DNA of 64,000 nt, from contig CM043966.1 of NCBI GenBank assembly GCA_014529385.2, positions 86,892,087 through 86,956,086 of the forward strand, read 5' to 3'. The stretch comes from Adiantum capillus-veneris (Eukaryota > Streptophyta > Polypodiopsida > Polypodiales > Pteridaceae). The position numbers were made by a program, and so were the translations under genes. Each line of letters begins with the position of its first letter. The first letter of the stretch is position 1. Of the stretch, positions 59,570 through 64,000 are shown piece after piece. The notes below the pieces were generated by a model. That model had not been told where the DNA came from. It did no database searches and saw only the letters and a list, made by a program, of their open reading frames with translations.

Positions 59570-61192
59570 ATGATACCAATGATAGTACCAAGAGGAGATT
59601 ATAAACCTAGAGAAGCCACACCAGGAGGACTAGGTGTTGTAAGAATGGTTGCGGAGTCATCTCAAGTGGAAAAATGCGTACCCAAAAAGTTCAGTGGATC
59701 AGGAGATCCGTATGCCCATATTTTGATCTTCAAACAAGTGTTGAGAGCGGAACATATAACTAATTTTCATATTTAATATGAATGTTTTGGGTTGATGTTA
59801 GAAGGGACTCCTTTGAATTGGTTCCAACCATTAAACAACTTGGAATTCCCAAGTATTGAGAAACTTCTCCGAGAGTTCGCTGAGGAATTCTCAAAGAGGG
59901 GAATCAAGCATAACATTGTCTCCTAGATCTATGCATTTAGGCAAAAGGAGAAAGAAAAGGTGAAGGAAGCATCACTTTGTTTCAAGTAGTATATAGAAAG
60001 ATGCCCTTTGAACTACCTCAGGATGAAAGACTGTCAGTCCTTTTCATAGAAGGATTGCGAAATGACATGCTCAAAAAGGTCTTACACTTGAAGGCATGTA
60101 TAACTTTTGAGTAAGTCACGAAAGAGGCATTGTATCTGGTAGATAATTGCAAGGCATATGGAGAGGTGACTAAAGACACAGATCAAGAAACGAGTAGCAC
60201 CTCTTCAACCACTAGTGAGTCCATGAAAAAATTGGGCGAAAAAACCCAACTGTGCTGGACATTGATCAAATGATCGAGGAAGTGATTAGAAGGATAAACC
60301 AAGGAAACAAGACGCCCCAAACATACGACAACCGCCCACCCAAAAATGCGACACTTGTGGAGGATATCATCCAACCAAGTGGTGCAACCTTCAACAAAGT
60401 CCCAGAGTAAACTCACAACGAGTACTAAAGTGGTGTGCTACCGAGCAAAAATGGACAAACCATGAAACCCACAAATGTTTCTATAATCAGATCTCTGTTA
60501 GAGAGAGATAATATGGACCACATGGAGGGAAACAATTTTCACCCGCTCCAAGGTACCAAGTAGGACCAAGTAACGCAATCCTAGGGCAGGAAAAACCTCA
60601 ACCTGTGTTGGGACATCAACCTCCCTTACCCCAGGAAAATAGGGCTACGATAAGGATTTCTCAACTCATAGAACCACCTTCTGATCAGAGTATGGTCCAA
60701 GTAGTCTCATATCGAGAAGATTTAGACAATACCTACAAAAGGGGTTTTGATGGGAATGCATATGATATGGAGGAACAAAATCCATGGATAATTATTGAAG
60801 AGATGCCCGAGTCCTCATACATAGCACAACCAACTAAAAACCATTACTTGGTTGATGAAAATATGCTTATGTTCATGGAAAACCAGGGCTGCAAACCTAG
60901 GGGGTATCCTCCTAGAGCAGGACAATTGATGGAGGATCCACAAGATTGTCCACCACCTGTAGGACCATGCTATGAATGTGGCGGTGATCATTGGGCAAGA
61001 GTTTGTCTAAACAAAGGAGAATGGGTAAAACTTTTTGGATTCTGGAATGGATGTACCATATATCATCTCATTGCACACTGTCCAAAAACCCTGAACCAAC
61101 AAAGGGAAAGCAACCATGAACAAGATGGGGATTGTGCCAAACTCAAGTGGATTAGAAATAGAACCAAACATTCTGATAAACGTGGTAACTAG
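59570..61192 (+). pseudogene. Tat-like gag with zinc knuckles
   Basis: 59570-59776: PKKFSGSGDPYAHILIFKQV. After a stop: NWFQPLNNLEFPSIEKLLRE and EEFSKRGIKHNI, the retrotransposon gag core. The 60605-61192 frame contains the knuckle CYECGGDHWARVC (C-x2-C-x4-H-x4-C intact), followed by LFGFWNGCTIYHLIAHCP, a possible second Cys/His cluster. Several stops lie between 59776 and 60605. Confidence 0.75.
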
Positions 61193-61298
61193 AGCTCAAG
61201 CACATGAGGCAGCAAGGAACATCCCAGCCAACCAAACAGAGATAGAAAATTTGTATGTTCGAACGCTTAGGAAATCTTAGAAGGCAAAACACGAAAAG

Positions 61299-62183
61299 AT
61301 GAAAGGAAAAAGAGGAAAAGGAAAAACGGCATTGGAAACCAAATTATTGAAAATAGAGGAACAACTGCAAAGGGAAAGAGACCTTCAGGGAAACAACAAG
61401 ATAAAAAAACCATCGATTATACCATCGGGAGGATCTGTCTTAGTAGACAAGGTTTTTGAACCTTTGGACGCAATTTTAAAAGCTTACGATGCAAGGCTAA
61501 AGCCTAACTAAACCCAAGAGGACAAGTGGTTAACGTACCCTCATCCAGAGTGTGAGAAAGAGAAGCTAAAGATGTGCAAGGATCTCATCCAAGCCGCTCA
61601 AGTGCTTATGGAACCATCACTTCCTAATGCTCCAAAAATTGAGGTATTAATTCAAGAAAAAAGTCAAGAGTTGGAGGGGCGGGGAATTGAAAAGGAAGAC
61701 CAACCAAATTTTGTAAACGAAACACCATTGGATATGAGGGTGGCAGCCAATACGACAAATGGAATGTATTCTCAAGCACCATTGTCAATTCTGAAAGTAG
61801 AAGAACAATGGCCTCATAAGCTATGGGAACATATCAGGAATAGAAAATATGGAAGTGCTACACTTCTATCAAATCCCATCACAGAGATCCACTTGGAGCA
61901 TGAGCTCTACCCAAATGACATTAGATCACTGTATGGTGATGCAGGTACAATGATATCGGAAGACAGTAAACCGCAGTCATTGAAGACTTTACCTTCATTT
62001 ATTGGTAACCATGAAACCCGATTGGAGGTGAAGAAAGTACCATCTCAATGGAAGGCCAATCCCAAGATGATGGCTACCAAAACTCTTCATGAGCTGATGT
62101 CATCCCCTATCCATTGTACACTAACTCTGTCAGAGTTACTACAAATCAAAAGAAACTTTGGGAGGAGGTTGGAAGAAATTTAA
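61299..62183 (+). pseudogene. Gag-protease linker of the Tat-like element
   Basis: Two open blocks: 61299-61511 (lysine-rich coiled-coil-like start GKGKTALETKLLKIEEQLQR) and 61572-62183 (LDMRVAANTTNGMYSQAPLS, HELMSSPIHCTLTLSELLQI). No catalytic motif; position suggests the spacer between nucleocapsid and protease. Confidence 0.5.
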
Positions 62184-62329
62184 AAACAATAGGGCTGATA
62201 ATTCCACCACCCAATGCTTCTCCAAACACACTAAAGACACAACCCTCAAAACAAAATAAACATGAGTCAGTACTAGTGAACAAGGTAGGGGATTATTGTG
62301 AAAGTGAAGAAGGAAATACTACCCTACCG

Positions 62330-63035
62330 ATGGAGTACAAAGAGGTTAAGCCGATAGCAATGTTGGATAGTGGGGCTGGAATAGCCATAGCTACCAAAGC
62401 AATGTGGTAAAAATGGGGGAAACCTGCTCTCCAAAAGACTAGAATGAAACTCCAATTAGAAGATGGGTATCTGAAAAGACCTATTGGCATCCTGGAGGAG
62501 ATTGTGGTAACCTCTTGCGGAATTGCATATGAACACATGTTCGCTATTATGAATTTTGACAAGAGCAGCAATTTAGACATCATATTGGGCAGACCATTCA
62601 TGTGTCAACTCAAAATGGTGCAAGATTGGGGTTATGACTATATCTATCTAAAGAACAAGAATGTCACTACAAAAATTAGTGTCACAGATCATAGCTATAT
62701 TGATGTAGAACAAACCCCAGGAGAAGACTTGAACTCCACAACTGACCAAGAAGGGGGAATACCATCTTGATTGTAGAACAAAGCTCACCAGTGGACACGA
62801 GAAGCTTCCAAAGGTAGAAGTTTAAAAAGGGAAAACTGCATTTTTGATAGGACTACACAAGACGAGGCATATTTGTGTAAATGAGGTGACCCTCACCAAA
62901 TTCTGCGATGAGGAAGGATATGATATCAGTCCATTCCAGATGTTTGGTGTCAGCCTAAATCCTAAGTTAGAATGGGAAGTCCTTGACGAGGAGGGGATTG
63001 CTGAGTGCCGACGCATAGTGGACGAATCTCAATAA
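62330..63035 (+). pseudogene. Tat-like aspartic protease and linker
   Basis: AMLDSGAGIAIATKAMW (end of the 62114-62410 frame) contains the retropepsin DSG. After a TAA, the 62444-62770 frame carries MKLQLEDGYLKRPIGILEEI and LDIILGRPFMCQLKMVQDWG, the matching second half. A small frame at 62844-63035 follows with no known motif. The protease motif itself is intact; the frame is not. Confidence 0.75.
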
Positions 63036-63665
63036 GAGACCTTGACCAAACGGACGAAGATGATTTCTAGGACTCGACTGATAAGCTGATAGAGGACAAC
63101 GCAGATGACGAATTGTCTAGTAGATCAAGTCAGAACATCAAACAAAAGTATCGATGGGTGATCTACTATGATTTCTCAAACCAAAATCCTCAAAGACAAC
63201 ACAGATATTGAGATAAACGCAGAAACAACCAAAACAAGCCCAATGAAGACCGAGTACCTCTGTTAATCAACAAAACGCAGTACTTAAGTCTAGTAGAAGC
63301 AATTGACTATCTCAAAGACAGGATATCAAAGAGATACATGAAACCTGCCTCAACCAAAAATAAAAACGAAAAAGAAGAACACACAAAAACCAGAAAAAGA
63401 GAGCAATTTCAAAGAAATCGACGAAGTTGTCCAAAATGGAGTGCAAAATCAAATACAATTTGAAACGAGCCTTGAAGGAAATTTGGACAATAGAAATGGA
63501 AACTGAGGAATCAAACGACGATAAATTCGATGCACCTTCCCACTATATAAGTATACTATTCAATATAGGAAAATTGTGGTGCAAAAATCCAAATGAGATC
63601 CCAAAGAACCAGGAACTTCATATGACAAACCTGAAAAGGCCAAATGCATCAACTTAGCAGAACCA

Positions 63666-64000
63666 AGCAAGAGCCTAAACCAACATACATCGCCACGGAC
63701 CTTACTGACGAAGAAGAGCGACTTCTAGTCGATACGCTCAGACAATACAAAGATGTCTTTGCATGGTCATACAAAGCTCTAAAGGGGATAGATCCTAAGA
63801 TTTGTCAGCACATGATACCCCTTAGGAGTGATGCCAGACCACGCAGACAACATCCTTACACGTACAATGAGACTTTTGCCAAGAAAATTAAGGAAGAGAT
63901 AGACAAACTGAAGGATGTCAAGTTTATCTATGATATTGAACACACGGATTGGGTGTCCCCTATTGTGGTAGTACCCAAAAAGAATGGCAAACTACATGTT
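63666..64000 (+). pseudogene. Start of Tat-like reverse transcriptase (runs off the window)
   Basis: Open to the edge: TDEEERLLVDTLRQYKDVFA, HMIPLRSDARPRRQHPYTYN, then EEIDKLKDVKFIYDIEHTDW and VSPIVVVPKKNGKLHV. This is the beginning of the Ty3/Gypsy RT domain; the FxDD box lies beyond the window. No ATG at its start, as expected inside a pol frame. Confidence 0.8.

Larger units (their letters stand above)
56331..64000 (+). mobile_element. Tat-like Ty3/Gypsy element copy 2, internal region
   Basis: PBS, 2.4-kb leader with palindromes, an extra N-terminal region (58720-59447), gag (59570-60420), zinc knuckle (60605-61192), protease (62330-62770) and the beginning of RT (63666-64000), where the window ends. 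Many stops and frameshifts. The region 58300-58715 just before the first ATG and 63036-63420 show nothing recognisable beyond degraded linker. Confidence 0.85.

Overview
The window looks like nuclear DNA of a land plant with a large, repeat-rich genome. The signs are GT-AG introns of 61-85 bp, plant-type Ty1/Copia and Ty3/Gypsy LTR retrotransposons (chromodomain and Tat-like types) with tRNA-Met-type primer sites, and a plant LINE-like DUF4283 remnant. A seed-free plant (fern, lycophyte) would fit, but nothing here proves it. I see no ordinary host gene, rRNA, tRNA or CRISPR array; essentially everything is mobile DNA.

The architecture is nested. A minus-strand Ty3/Gypsy element (A) runs from about 52234 down to 2646 and is broken by four insertions. 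(1) A 12.6-kb terminal-inverted-repeat (TIR) DNA transposon (3266-15899) sits in its 3' LTR. (2) Gypsy element B (16989-36579, TSD TTCTC) sits in its integrase; B has LTRs of about 3.7 kb and carries an almost intact Tnt1-like Copia element (18971-24489, TSD AATAC) in one of them. (3) A 0.96-kb inverted-repeat element lies at 37739-38698. (4) Chromovirus C (38702-48753, TSD CACAC) contains a solo Copia LTR (40353-41102, TSD GCATA). Removing B restores one continuous reading frame in A, which confirms the reconstruction.

On the right, A abuts a minus-strand Tat-like gag remnant (52235-54660), a LINE-ORF1-like remnant (54660-55490) and a plus-strand Tat-like Gypsy element (LTR to 56329, PBS, 2.4-kb leader, gag, protease, start of RT) that runs off the window. 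The first 2.3 kb of the window is the LTR end, PBS and leader of a second copy of that family. In both copies the leader holds a 20-bp palindrome repeated at about 280-bp spacing.

The most unusual object is the TIR transposon. It carries at least five intron-containing genes on both strands: a DDE-like transposase candidate, a divergent histone H3 with CENH3-like features followed by an acidic region and a ULP1/C48-type cysteine protease, a coiled-coil protein and two unrecognised genes. Between and inside these genes lie three tandem arrays (periods about 99, 106 and 126 bp) of long hairpins. The arrays share one stem core, TACCAAGCGA, but are otherwise different. Several genes have in-frame stops or a frameshift, so this copy is partly decayed.
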